Of a stretch of DNA of 12,393 nt, positions 6,480-12,393 are shown one piece after another (the first letter of the stretch is position 1; every line of letters starts with the position of its first letter). The position numbers and the translations under genes are program-made. The notes beneath the pieces were generated by a model. It did not search any database and had not been told where the DNA came from. It was given only the letters and a program-made list of their open reading frames with translations. Origin of the DNA: RGIG3994 sp045589735 (GTDB taxonomy: Bacteria; Bacillota; Clostridia; Oscillospirales; CAG-272); assembly GCA_045589735.1 (NCBI GenBank), contig JAZNPQ010000131.1:1-12393 (forward strand). Reading direction: 5' to 3'.

Positions 6480-8406
6480 TTCCGTTCTCCTTTGTGTAGT
6501 TGAGCATACCGCCTGCAAGAATTATGTCTCTCTGACGGTCGGAAAGCTTTGCCGTAAGCTTAACAGTTTCGCCGCCGACGGTCATAACGATATCGCTTCC
6601 GTTCTTTATCGCGTTTCTTATATCGTTAAGCACGAGCGCTGAGCCTTCGTTTATCTTGTCATAGTCGTTTGCGTTTTCGAATACGAGGGGAAGGATACCC
6701 GCGTTTACAAGGTTATCTGCGTGTATTCTTGCAAAGGATTTCGCGATGACAGCTTTGATTCCGAGATAAAGCGGAACGAGCGCAGCATGCTCACGCGAGC
6801 TGCCCTGACCGTAGTTTTCACCGCCTATGATGATGCCCTGACCCTTTTCCTTTGCACGCTCTGCAAACTTTTCGTCACATACGGCGAAGCAGAATTTTGA
6901 GAGGTAGGGAATATTTGAACGGTAGGGAAGTATCTTTGCGCCTGCGGGCATAATGTGGTCTGTCGTTATGTTGTCACCGACTTTAAGTACGCACTCACAA
7001 GCGATATTTTCGGTGAGAGGTGTGCCTGCGGGACATTCCTTGATATTGGGTCCCTTTACAGTTGAAAGAGCCTTTGCATCCTCTTCGCTTGCTGGCGCGG
7101 AGATCATATTATCGTTGATAAGGAACTTTTCGGGGAGCTTGAATTCTGCCATTTCTCCGATCTCACGGGGATCTGCGAGAACTCCCTTGATAGCCGAGTA
7201 TGCGGCTGTTTCGGGGCTGACGAGATATACCTCTGCGTCCTTTGTGCCCGAGCGTCCGAGGAAGTTACGGTTAAACGTTCTGAGCGATACGCCTGCCGAA
7301 ACGGGAGACTGACCCATACCGATGCAAGGTCCGCAGGTACATTCGAGTACACGTGCGCCTGCTGCAATAAGGTCGGACAGCGCGCCGCACTCTGCGAGCA
7401 TATTGTATACCTGCTTTGATCCGGGCGTGATGGTCAGAGAAACGTTTTCTGCAACCGTTTTGCCCTTGAGAATGTACGCTGCTTTGAGCATATCTGTAAA
7501 CGAAGAGTTCGTGCAAGAACCGATACATACCTGGTCTATCTTGATCTCACCGATCTCAGAGAGGGATTTTACGTTATCGGGGCTGTGAGGACAAGCCGCT
7601 GCGGGAACGAGCGATGCGAGGTCTATGTCTATTATCTCGTCGTACTTTGCGTCGCTGTCAGCCTCAAGAGGACGCCATACGTCTGCGCGACCCTGAGCCG
7701 CAAGGAAGGTCTTTGTCATTTCGTCCGACGGGAATACCGACGTAGTCGCGCCAAGCTCGGCTCCCATGTTCGTTATGGTTGCACGCTCGGGAACGGTGAG
7801 TGATTTTACTCCGTCGCCACCGTACTCAATTATCTTACCGACACCGCCCTTAACGCTCATAATACGAAGAACTTCAAGGATTATATCCTTTGCGGAGACC
7901 CAAGGAGAGAGCTTTCCGTGAAGGTTTATGCGTGTCATTTTAGGCATTATGATGTGATATGCGCCGCCACCCATAGCAACCGCGACGTCAAGACCGCCTG
8001 CACCGAAGGCAAGCATACCGAGACCGCCGCCCGTGGGGGTGTGGCTATCCGATCCTATCAGAGTTTTACCGGGAGCGCCGAAGCGTTCAAGGTGTACCTG
8101 GTGACAGATACCGTTACCGGGTCTTGAGTAGTAAAGTCCGTATTTCTTTGCCGCAGACTGAATAAATCTGTGGTCGTCGGCATTTTCAAAGCCCGACTGA
8201 AGAGTGTTGTGGTCTATATATGCAACAGACAGCTCGGTTTTTACACGCGGAATACCCATAGCCTCGAATTCGAGGTATGCAAGTGTTCCCGTGGCGTCCT
8301 GCGTGAGTGTCTGGTCGATTCGGAGCGCTATCTCGCTTCCTGTGACCGACATATCGCCCGACACAAGATGCTCTGCAATTATTTTTTGTGCTATTGTGTA
8401 TCCCAT
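6472..8406 (-). CDS. acn: Aconitate hydratase, short Aquifex-type
   Basis: Aconitase isomerises citrate to isocitrate through cis-aconitate using a [4Fe-4S] cluster. The 644-residue protein is much shorter than AcnA (about 890) and fits the compact Aquifex-type group. Substrate and cluster motifs are in place: GSDSHTPTGGGLG (118-130), CIGSCTNSS with ligand Cys 298, CGPCIG with ligands Cys 358 and Cys 361, and TTDHIMPAG (481-489). The C-terminal swivel domain has GENYGQGSSREHAALVP (529-545) and SFARIHADNLVNAG (557-570), which carry active-site Ser and Arg residues in this family. The start ATG 8406 has AAAGGAG (8414-8420) 7 bases upstream, sitting in the 17-nt gap after citrate synthase. The gene ends 8 bases inside icd. 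It is oxygen-sensitive as a rule, in line with an anaerobic host. Confidence 0.96.
   Translation of the reverse strand: MGYTIAQKIIAEHLVSGDMSVTGSEIALRIDQTLTQDATGTLAYLEFEAMGIPRVKTELSVAYIDHNTLQSGFENADDHRFIQSAAKKYGLYYSRPGNGICHQVHLERFGAPGKTLIGSDSHTPTGGGLGMLAFGAGGLDVAVAMGGGAYHIIMPKMTRINLHGKLSPWVSAKDIILEVLRIMSVKGGVGKIIEYGGDGVKSLTVPERATITNMGAELGATTSVFPSDEMTKTFLAAQGRADVWRPLEADSDAKYDEIIDIDLASLVPAAACPHSPDNVKSLSEIGEIKIDQVCIGSCTNSSFTDMLKAAYILKGKTVAENVSLTITPGSKQVYNMLAECGALSDLIAAGARVLECTCGPCIGMGQSPVSAGVSLRTFNRNFLGRSGTKDAEVYLVSPETAAYSAIKGVLADPREIGEMAEFKLPEKFLINDNMISAPASEEDAKALSTVKGPNIKECPAGTPLTENIACECVLKVGDNITTDHIMPAGAKILPYRSNIPYLSKFCFAVCDEKFAERAKEKGQGIIIGGENYGQGSSREHAALVPLYLGIKAVIAKSFARIHADNLVNAGILPLVFENANDYDKINEGSALVLNDIRNAIKNGSDIVMTVGGETVKLTAKLSDRQRDIILAGGMLNYTKENGNG
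6487..6493 (-). promoter_or_regulatory. Ribosome binding site of icd, inside the aconitase gene
   Basis: The minus strand reads AAAGGAG, 7 bases before the ATG at 6477-6479 and within the last codons of aconitase. It decides the icd start against the longer frame that opens at 6518. Confidence 0.85.
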
Positions 8407-8423
8407 AATTTTTCTCCTTTGGC

Positions 8424-9791
8424 TTATTTTCTCTTCGCAAGGTCTATGTAATCGGTTTCGTGGAAAAGAGGACGGTATGCCGGACGCATTATGCGGCGGC
8501 AGGTCTGTATCTCCTCAATTCTGTGCGCGCACCAGCCCGACATTCTGGCAACCGCGAAAAGCGGAGTGAAGAGTGAACGCGGAATACCGAGCATACGGTA
8601 TACAAGACCCGAATACATATCTACGTTTGCGCATATTCCCGTATTGTCGATCATTTTTGAGTTAAGAAGCGCGGGAGTGAGACGCTCGACGGCATCAAGC
8701 AGGGTAAAGTCATCACGGAAGCCCTTTTCGTCAACGAGCTTTTCTGCCTCCGCCTTTATCTCAATAGCGCGGGGGTCGCTCTTTGTGTAGATGGCGTGTC
8801 CCATACCGTAGATAAGACCGCTTCTGTCGTTTGCTTCCTTCGCAAGTATCTTCTTGAGATATGCGGTGATCTCTTCGTCGTCGTGTATGTCCTTGATGTT
8901 TGCCTTGATATCCTCAAGCATAGAGCAGACCTTAAGGTTCGCTCCGCCGTGACGCGGACCCTTAAGCGCGCCGACAGCCGCCGCCATTGCGGAGTAGATA
9001 TCTGTTCCCGATGACGTTACCGCGCGGCAAACGAACGCCGAGTTGTTACCGCCGCCGTGTTCTGCGTGGAGTATCATACAACGGTCGAGAAGAAGTGCTT
9101 CCTCGTGAGTGTACTTTCTGTCGGGACGAAGCGTGGAAAGTATGTTTTCCGCAGTTGAAAGACCCTCTGCGGGCATATGAAGAAACATACTCTTTCTGTC
9201 AATAGAACGGCGCTTTGCCTGATATGCCGCGACCATAATAACAGGCAGTCTCGCAATAAGCTCCATGGACTGACGGAGTGAATTTACCTCGCTTGTATCA
9301 TCAGGTGCGCTATCATAGGAATAGAGCGCGAGAATACTTCTCGAAAGCATATTCATAATATCGGGGCTGGGGTTTCTCATAATGACATCGTCTATAAAGT
9401 CATCGGGAAGCTCGCGACATTCAGCTATAAGCTTATTATAGAGGTCGAGGTCAGATTTTGTGGGCAGATCGCCGAAAAGAAGCAGCCAGGAGGCTTCCTC
9501 ATAGCCGAACCTGTCTTCGTTTCGACAGGCGGATATGATGTCTCTGACATTTATTCCTCTGTAGTAGAGTCCGCCGTCAATCGGAACTCTTTCATATTCA
9601 TCTATAAGATATCCGTGAACGTTACTTATACGTGTAAGACCCGCGACTACACCTGTTCCGTCGGCGTTACGCAGACCTCGTTTTGCGTTACTCAGAGTGT
9701 AGAGGCTCGGTTCAAATTCGCCATCGGGATTATACTTACCTGCAAGGTACTCAAAATCCTCAGTGCTGATGGGCTTTTTCAAGTCTTTCAT
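8424..9791 (-). CDS. gltA: Citrate (Si)-synthase
   Basis: The enzyme condenses acetyl-CoA with oxaloacetate to give citrate, the first step of the oxidative branch. The 455-residue protein has all the family landmarks: LHAEHGGGNNSAF (241-253, oxaloacetate-binding His 242), GPRHGGAN with catalytic His 281, GMGHAIYTKSDPRA with His 332, and NVDMYSGL with catalytic Asp 391. The usual GHRVYK stretch reads GHAIYT here, which from memory is a common form in Clostridia, not a defect. The N-terminal 40 residues are an extension that I cannot assign. Start ATG 9791 has GGAG (9799-9802) 7 bases upstream. It is the first gene of the four-gene operon and lies 19 nt downstream of the edge of the inverted repeat at its promoter. 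It is most likely regulated at that promoter. Confidence 0.95.
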   Translation of the reverse strand: MKDLKKPISTEDFEYLAGKYNPDGEFEPSLYTLSNAKRGLRNADGTGVVAGLTRISNVHGYLIDEYERVPIDGGLYYRGINVRDIISACRNEDRFGYEEASWLLLFGDLPTKSDLDLYNKLIAECRELPDDFIDDVIMRNPSPDIMNMLSRSILALYSYDSAPDDTSEVNSLRQSMELIARLPVIMVAAYQAKRRSIDRKSMFLHMPAEGLSTAENILSTLRPDRKYTHEEALLLDRCMILHAEHGGGNNSAFVCRAVTSSGTDIYSAMAAAVGALKGPRHGGANLKVCSMLEDIKANIKDIHDDEEITAYLKKILAKEANDRSGLIYGMGHAIYTKSDPRAIEIKAEAEKLVDEKGFRDDFTLLDAVERLTPALLNSKMIDNTGICANVDMYSGLVYRMLGIPRSLFTPLFAVARMSGWCAHRIEEIQTCRRIMRPAYRPLFHETDYIDLAKRK

Positions 9792-9802
9792 AAGGTTTCT
9801 CC

Positions 9803-9829
9803 ATAATTAAGTAAATGATTCTTAATTAT
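9803..9829. promoter_or_regulatory. Candidate operator: 9-bp inverted repeat over the citrate operon start
   Basis: ATAATTAAG (9803-9811) and its exact reverse complement CTTAATTAT (9821-9829) are 9 bases apart. The repeat covers most of the -10 box (9825-9830), the expected transcription start near 9818 and the start of the leader. Because one arm lies upstream of the start it cannot fold fully as RNA, so a DNA-binding repressor is the simpler reading. It does not match the CcpC, Rex or FNR consensus that I know. Confidence 0.5.
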
Positions 9830-9853
9830 ATCATATTTGCATTGCAATGTCAA
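9825..9853 (-). promoter_or_regulatory. Consensus SigA promoter of the citrate operon
   Basis: On the minus strand a perfect TTGACA (9848-9853) and a perfect TATAAT (9825-9830) are separated by 17 bp, with an extended -10 TG one base upstream. Such a full-consensus promoter would be very strong unless repressed. The spacer contains the 11-bp palindrome TTGCATTGCAA (9837-9847). Confidence 0.9.
9837..9847. promoter_or_regulatory. Palindrome in the spacer of the citrate promoter
   Basis: TTGCATTGCAA is a perfect 5-bp inverted repeat around one base, ending directly at the -35 box. A related half-site pair, TTTGCAA (9955-9961) and TTGCAAA (9977-9983), lies about 115 bases upstream. Together they could be binding sites for one regulator; this is inference. 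Confidence 0.35.
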
Positions 9854-9881
9854 GCGAAAATGAGGCGGTTTTTGGACAAAA

Positions 9882-9983
9882 ATGAAATATTTTATAACCA
9901 AAATTTCATAAAAGTCGTATATTTTTTTGAGTTGTACGAAAAAATCACTCAAAATTTGCAATAAGATGCTTTTTCGTTGCAAA
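9882..9983. other. AT-rich upstream region with three consecutive dyads
   Basis: No gene is present between the citrate promoter and the terminator at 9998. Three perfect inverted repeats follow one another: ATGAAAT/ATTTCAT (9882-9888, 9903-9909), TTTTGAGT/ACTCAAAA (9925-9932, 9947-9954) and TTTGCAA/TTGCAAA (9955-9961, 9977-9983), with spacers of 14, 14 and 15 bases. In DNA this AT-rich short repeats arise by chance, but the equal spacers are noted. Confidence 0.3.
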
Positions 9984-9997
9984 AAATTTAGTTTGAT

Positions 9998-10039
9998 AAA
10001 ACAAATCAAGCACCGAATTCTCGGTGCTTGATTTGTTTT
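9998..10039 (-). terminator. Perfect 19-bp terminator hairpin after the large lipoprotein gene
   Basis: Arms 9998-10016 and 10021-10039 are perfectly complementary over 19 bp around the loop ATTC. The hairpin lies 9 bases downstream of the lipoprotein stop (10049-10051). U-rich ends exist on both strands (TTTT within the stem end on minus, TTTTTT at 10036-10041 on plus), so it can also block transcription from the other side. Confidence 0.88.
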
Positions 10040-10048
10040 TTGATTAGA

Positions 10049-11818
10049 TTAGTTCAATTCGTAATCGTAGTGATACTGAGGAGGCTTGTTGATGAAAATA
10101 CTTGTTGCTCCTTCGTATTCGTTAACAAGAAGTATATACAATCCCGTGGCGTTATCGTAGTAGAGATACGATATATAGTCATCCTCGTAATTGTTGGGCT
10201 TATATGCAGTTTTGCGCAGATCCTCAGCTTTTTCAAGTGCTGATTCGTATTTCTTTGCAAAATCGGAATTTACTGCATTTGCTATTTCAGAGGGAAGAGC
10301 CTTGAATCCCGGAGCAGAGAGCCAATTTACAGTACCGGATACGTTCACGCTTGTGTTCTCGCCCTCAACACGGGCAGAAACGTTTGCAGCAACTGTTGCG
10401 CTGCCCTTGGAGTTTACAACGATGCTTCCGTCGGATTCGATGCTTACCTCATAGTCTTTGAGGTTAACGTTCTTTGAGTAAGACTCGCCTGTATAACTGT
10501 CGTAGGTTTCAGCACTCTTGGGTGTGCCTGTTACAGAAAGATCATAAGAGAAAATCTCACTTCCCGCTTTTTCTATATTTGAAATGTCAATGGTCGCGGT
10601 GAAGTCTATAGCAATATCTCCGTAGATATCTGTGTAGCCGATATAATCCCCTGTAGATTCGTCATATTCACTGTCTGACGAGAGCTCAATATTATTTAGG
10701 TCTGCGTTTACACTAAAAGTCGCTCCCTTGAGCTCGTTATTTTTTACGATAATGTCAAGATTTGCATCTGCTTTGATTTCGAAATCCTCAATAGCCATAT
10801 CCATATTGAAGGTGACGTACTTCGGAGCCGAGAGATCCTTTTCGGCAAGAGCCTTGAATTCTACCTTTACCTTCTGATCTGCTGCTTCGGCAGACATTGC
10901 GGGCATGGGTGTGTTCTCCTCTGCGCTGCCTTCGAAGTACTCTACAAGTGCGTTTATATCAGCGTCAACAGAGATTGCAAATCCGCAGATTGTGTCTTTG
11001 CCTGCTGCAAGACCGATCTTAAGGTTAAGCGCTTCAAGAACTCCCTTGATTATTCCTTTTATTCCGTCAAGCTCAGCGCCGGAGGGAACATCTTCGGTCA
11101 TACCGGCTGCTTTCATAATGTTAATAACGAAGTCGAGAACATCCTCTGCGAGCTTTTCGTAATACTCCTGCGCGATGTAATAGAAGTCGCCGTCCTTGGT
11201 CAGATCATCCTTCGTAAGCTCGGGAAGCTTGAATTCACCGATAACGTTCATGATATCGTCAGTGAGATAAGCGTCGATCTGCTCCTTGATGTCGGGCATT
11301 TCAGCTCCGGCAAGAAGTCCCATAATGTCGGTAACTCCGTCTACTTCGAAGGAACCGCCCTCATAAGGCATAAAGGAAAATGCGTTGCCGTCCTTGATTG
11401 TGGCGTATACACTTTCTGTTTCGCCGTAGGGACTGGTCACAATAGCTTGGAACACATTATTCTTGAATCCTGCATACAGATTAGCGGTTTCACCGTTAAG
11501 GGTGAGGTCGATATCCGCTTCGGCATTTGTTGCGTCGAGCGCTTCAAATACGGTGTTCATCATCTCGTCCATATCACCCATATCACCGGATTCAAGAGCA
11601 GACAGCGCGGTATCAACTATCTCTTTAAGATTGAATGCCGCTATCTTGTCGATGATAAGCTGCTTTTCGTCGGAAGAGCCTGCTTCGTTTTCGTTTTCGT
11701 TTTCGCTTTCTTCTTCGTCATCTTTGTCTTTCTTTGCCGTGTCGCCGCAAGCGGTCAGAAGCATGGAAAAGCAAAGAATCATTGCGAGAAGAGCAATAAA
11801 AAATTTCTTCATACTCAT
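10049..11818 (-). CDS. Large lipoprotein of unknown function
   Basis: I do not recognise the family of this 589-residue protein. The signal peptide (Lys 4-Lys 5, hydrophobic 6-22) ends in lipobox LTAC|G with lipidated Cys 24, so it is anchored outside the membrane. A charged linker follows (about 28-50), including an Asn-Glu alternation (ENENENE) encoded by a hexanucleotide repeat. The rest has the look of a large beta-rich bacterial lipoprotein: short alternating strands such as ADIDLTLNGE (101-110), FAISVDADINALVEY, KADANLDIIVK and SATVAANVSARVEG, separated by helical segments. The C-terminus is rich in Tyr and Asn. ATG 11818 has GGGAGG 8 bases upstream; a second ATG two codons later would be too far. 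The gene is monocistronic with its own promoter (11858-11886) and terminator (9998-10039). A role in envelope or ligand binding is possible, but nothing specific can be claimed. Confidence 0.8.
   Translation of the reverse strand: MSMKKFFIALLAMILCFSMLLTACGDTAKKDKDDEEESENENENEAGSSDEKQLIIDKIAAFNLKEIVDTALSALESGDMGDMDEMMNTVFEALDATNAEADIDLTLNGETANLYAGFKNNVFQAIVTSPYGETESVYATIKDGNAFSFMPYEGGSFEVDGVTDIMGLLAGAEMPDIKEQIDAYLTDDIMNVIGEFKLPELTKDDLTKDGDFYYIAQEYYEKLAEDVLDFVINIMKAAGMTEDVPSGAELDGIKGIIKGVLEALNLKIGLAAGKDTICGFAISVDADINALVEYFEGSAEENTPMPAMSAEAADQKVKVEFKALAEKDLSAPKYVTFNMDMAIEDFEIKADANLDIIVKNNELKGATFSVNADLNNIELSSDSEYDESTGDYIGYTDIYGDIAIDFTATIDISNIEKAGSEIFSYDLSVTGTPKSAETYDSYTGESYSKNVNLKDYEVSIESDGSIVVNSKGSATVAANVSARVEGENTSVNVSGTVNWLSAPGFKALPSEIANAVNSDFAKKYESALEKAEDLRKTAYKPNNYEDDYISYLYYDNATGLYILLVNEYEGATSIFINKPPQYHYDYELN
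11685..11708. repeat. Hexanucleotide tandem repeat in the lipoprotein linker
   Basis: TCGTTT occurs three times in a row (11685-11702) with a fourth, degenerate copy to 11708. It encodes the Asn-Glu alternation after the lipidation site. Gain or loss of a unit keeps the frame and only changes linker length. Confidence 0.7.
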
Positions 11819-11857
11819 TATAATTTCCTCCCAGAAAATAAAATTTGAGCTATTGCT

Positions 11858-11886
11858 ATTATAGCACCTGTTTTCGTTTTTGTCAA
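11858..11886 (-). promoter_or_regulatory. Consensus SigA promoter of the large lipoprotein gene
   Basis: On the minus strand a perfect TTGACA (11881-11886) and a perfect TATAAT (11858-11863) are 17 bp apart, with an extended -10 TG. The start would be near 11851, giving a leader of about 33 nt. Confidence 0.9.
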
Positions 11887-11999
11887 CAGGACTGACGAAA
11901 ATATATGCGGCTTTTCACCTTTTTTGGATTTTATTTTATTTATTTGATACTTTTTTCAAAAAAGCAAAAAATATATAGATATAAATTTGCGCAAAACTC

Positions 12000-12028
12000 T
12001 TTACTTTTTGATTGAAAAGTGGTATTAT
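12000..12028 (+). promoter_or_regulatory. SigA-type promoter of the PFOR gene
   Basis: TTTACT (12000-12005) and TATTAT (12023-12028, five of six) are 17 bp apart, with the start near 12035 and a leader of about 53 nt. TATACT at 12026-12031 is an alternative -10. The stretch 11887-11999 upstream is AT-rich and shows only a 15-nt A/T palindrome (11950-11964). Confidence 0.6.
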
Positions 12029-12087
12029 ACTATGTGGCACAGTGTTTATGCTAAAAATATTTTATACATACAGGAGGACAATATCTA

Positions 12088-12363
12088 ATGGCTATCAAAC
12101 GTCAAAAGATCTCGGTTGACGGTAATACCGCTGCTGCGCACGTTTCGTACGCATTCACAGAGGTTGCCGCAATCTACCCCATCACCCCTTCGAGCCCTAT
12201 GGCTGAAACCACAGACGCATGGTCTGCTGTTGACAAAAATCTTCTCGGCAAGCCCGCGCGTAACATTTCCGGTGAGCGCGTTCAGGTCGTAGAGATGCAG
12301 TCTGAGGCAGGCGCGGCAGGTGCAGTTCACGGCTCTCTTGCAGCAGGTGCTCTCACCACAACC
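12088..12363 (+). CDS. nifJ: Pyruvate:ferredoxin oxidoreductase, N-terminal fragment (3' end lost)
   Basis: PFOR oxidatively decarboxylates pyruvate with coenzyme A to acetyl-CoA and CO2 and passes electrons to ferredoxin, using thiamine diphosphate and iron-sulfur clusters. Only 92 residues of a protein of about 1170 are present. They carry the family N-terminus: DGNTAAAHVSYAFTEVAAIY, then PITPSSPMAE (31-40), whose Thr lies in the pyruvate site, and VEMQSEAGAAGAVHGSLAAG (68-87), whose Glu activates thiamine diphosphate. ATG 12088 has AGGAGG (12072-12077) ten bases upstream. The family normally continues FTASQGLLLMIPN after GALTTT. Here the match stops after codon 12361-12363 because adapter sequence follows, so the frame to 12387 should not be annotated as protein. 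Its acetyl-CoA would feed citrate synthase, though the genes are not in one operon. Confidence 0.93.
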
Positions 12364-12393
12364 AAGTCGGAGGCCAAGCGGTCTTAGGAAGAC
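12364..12393 (+). other. Sequencing adapter (DNBSEQ/MGI type) at the contig end
   Basis: The last 30 bases start AAGTCGGAGGCCAAGCGGTC and match, as far as I remember it, the first 30 of the 32 bases of the MGI/BGI read adapter. The match to PFOR ends at exactly the base before. This is library sequence, not genome; it creates a false C-terminus (KSEAKRS) and a false stop (12385-12387). Confidence 0.93.

Noticed and set aside
6480..6518. An upstream start adding 13 residues to isocitrate dehydrogenase
   Set aside because: It has no ribosome binding site, lies within aconitase, and adds residues not seen in the family; ATG 6479 has a good site and the standard N-terminus.
9803..9829. Identification of the citrate promoter repeat as a CcpC, Rex or FNR site
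   Set aside because: The spacing and half-sites do not fit the ATAA-N7-TTAT, TTGTGAA-N4-TTCACAA or TTGAT-N4-ATCAA patterns.
12364..12387. A real C-terminus KSEAKRS and stop for a short PFOR-like protein
   Set aside because: The bases are adapter sequence, and the family match ends at the preceding codon.
1..12393. CRISPR array, tRNA, rRNA, complete insertion sequence, defence or toxin-antitoxin system
   Set aside because: No repeat-spacer pattern, cloverleaf, transposase or known defence protein was found on either strand.

Overview
The window looks like a piece of an anaerobic Firmicutes (Clostridia) genome, probably a gut or metagenomic strain. The evidence is a pyruvate:ferredoxin oxidoreductase N-terminus, an oxidative-branch citrate operon with a eukaryotic-type NADP isocitrate dehydrogenase, several clostridial-style lipoproteins, a clostridial-type serine recombinase tail, consensus SigA promoters and strong AGGAGG-type ribosome binding sites. 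No species can be named from the sequence alone.

Left part (1-3660). The C-terminal end of a serine recombinase enters from the left and runs into a 17-bp perfect terminator hairpin before its stop codon. It converges on a minus-strand WG-repeat lipoprotein gene whose signal-peptide start is separated from the body by a one-base frameshift. Divergent from that gene is a plus-strand lipoprotein that combines a short collagen-like segment, a beta-sandwich-like module and a polysaccharide deacetylase domain. Its mRNA leader carries a 76-nt imperfect palindrome.

Middle part (3628-4802). A hairpin separates the deacetylase from a convergent minus-strand alpha/beta hydrolase of the DUF2974 (Mbeg1-like) type, which has its own promoter next to the terminator of the operon upstream of it.

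Central operon (4801-9853, minus strand). Citrate synthase, aconitase (short Aquifex-type), NADP isocitrate dehydrogenase and a GNAT acetyltransferase are tightly packed: 17-nt gap, 8-nt overlap, 4-nt ATGA overlap. They appear to be read from one consensus promoter flanked by palindromes. The three enzymes convert acetyl-CoA plus oxaloacetate to 2-oxoglutarate, most likely to supply glutamate. The acetyltransferase is an unexplained rider.

Right part (9998-12393). A minus-strand lipoprotein of unknown function, with its own consensus promoter and terminator, is divergent from the start of a PFOR gene that would supply acetyl-CoA for citrate synthase. The PFOR coding sequence is real only to 12363. 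The last 30 bases match a DNBSEQ (MGI/BGI) sequencing adapter as I remember it, so the stop codon there is an artefact and the contig end should be trimmed.

Most of the window is ordinary core and cell-envelope content. I do not see a clear new multi-gene system. The items most worth a second look are the recombinase reading through its own terminator, the structured palindrome in the deacetylase leader, the palindromes at the citrate operon promoter and the translationally coupled acetyltransferase.
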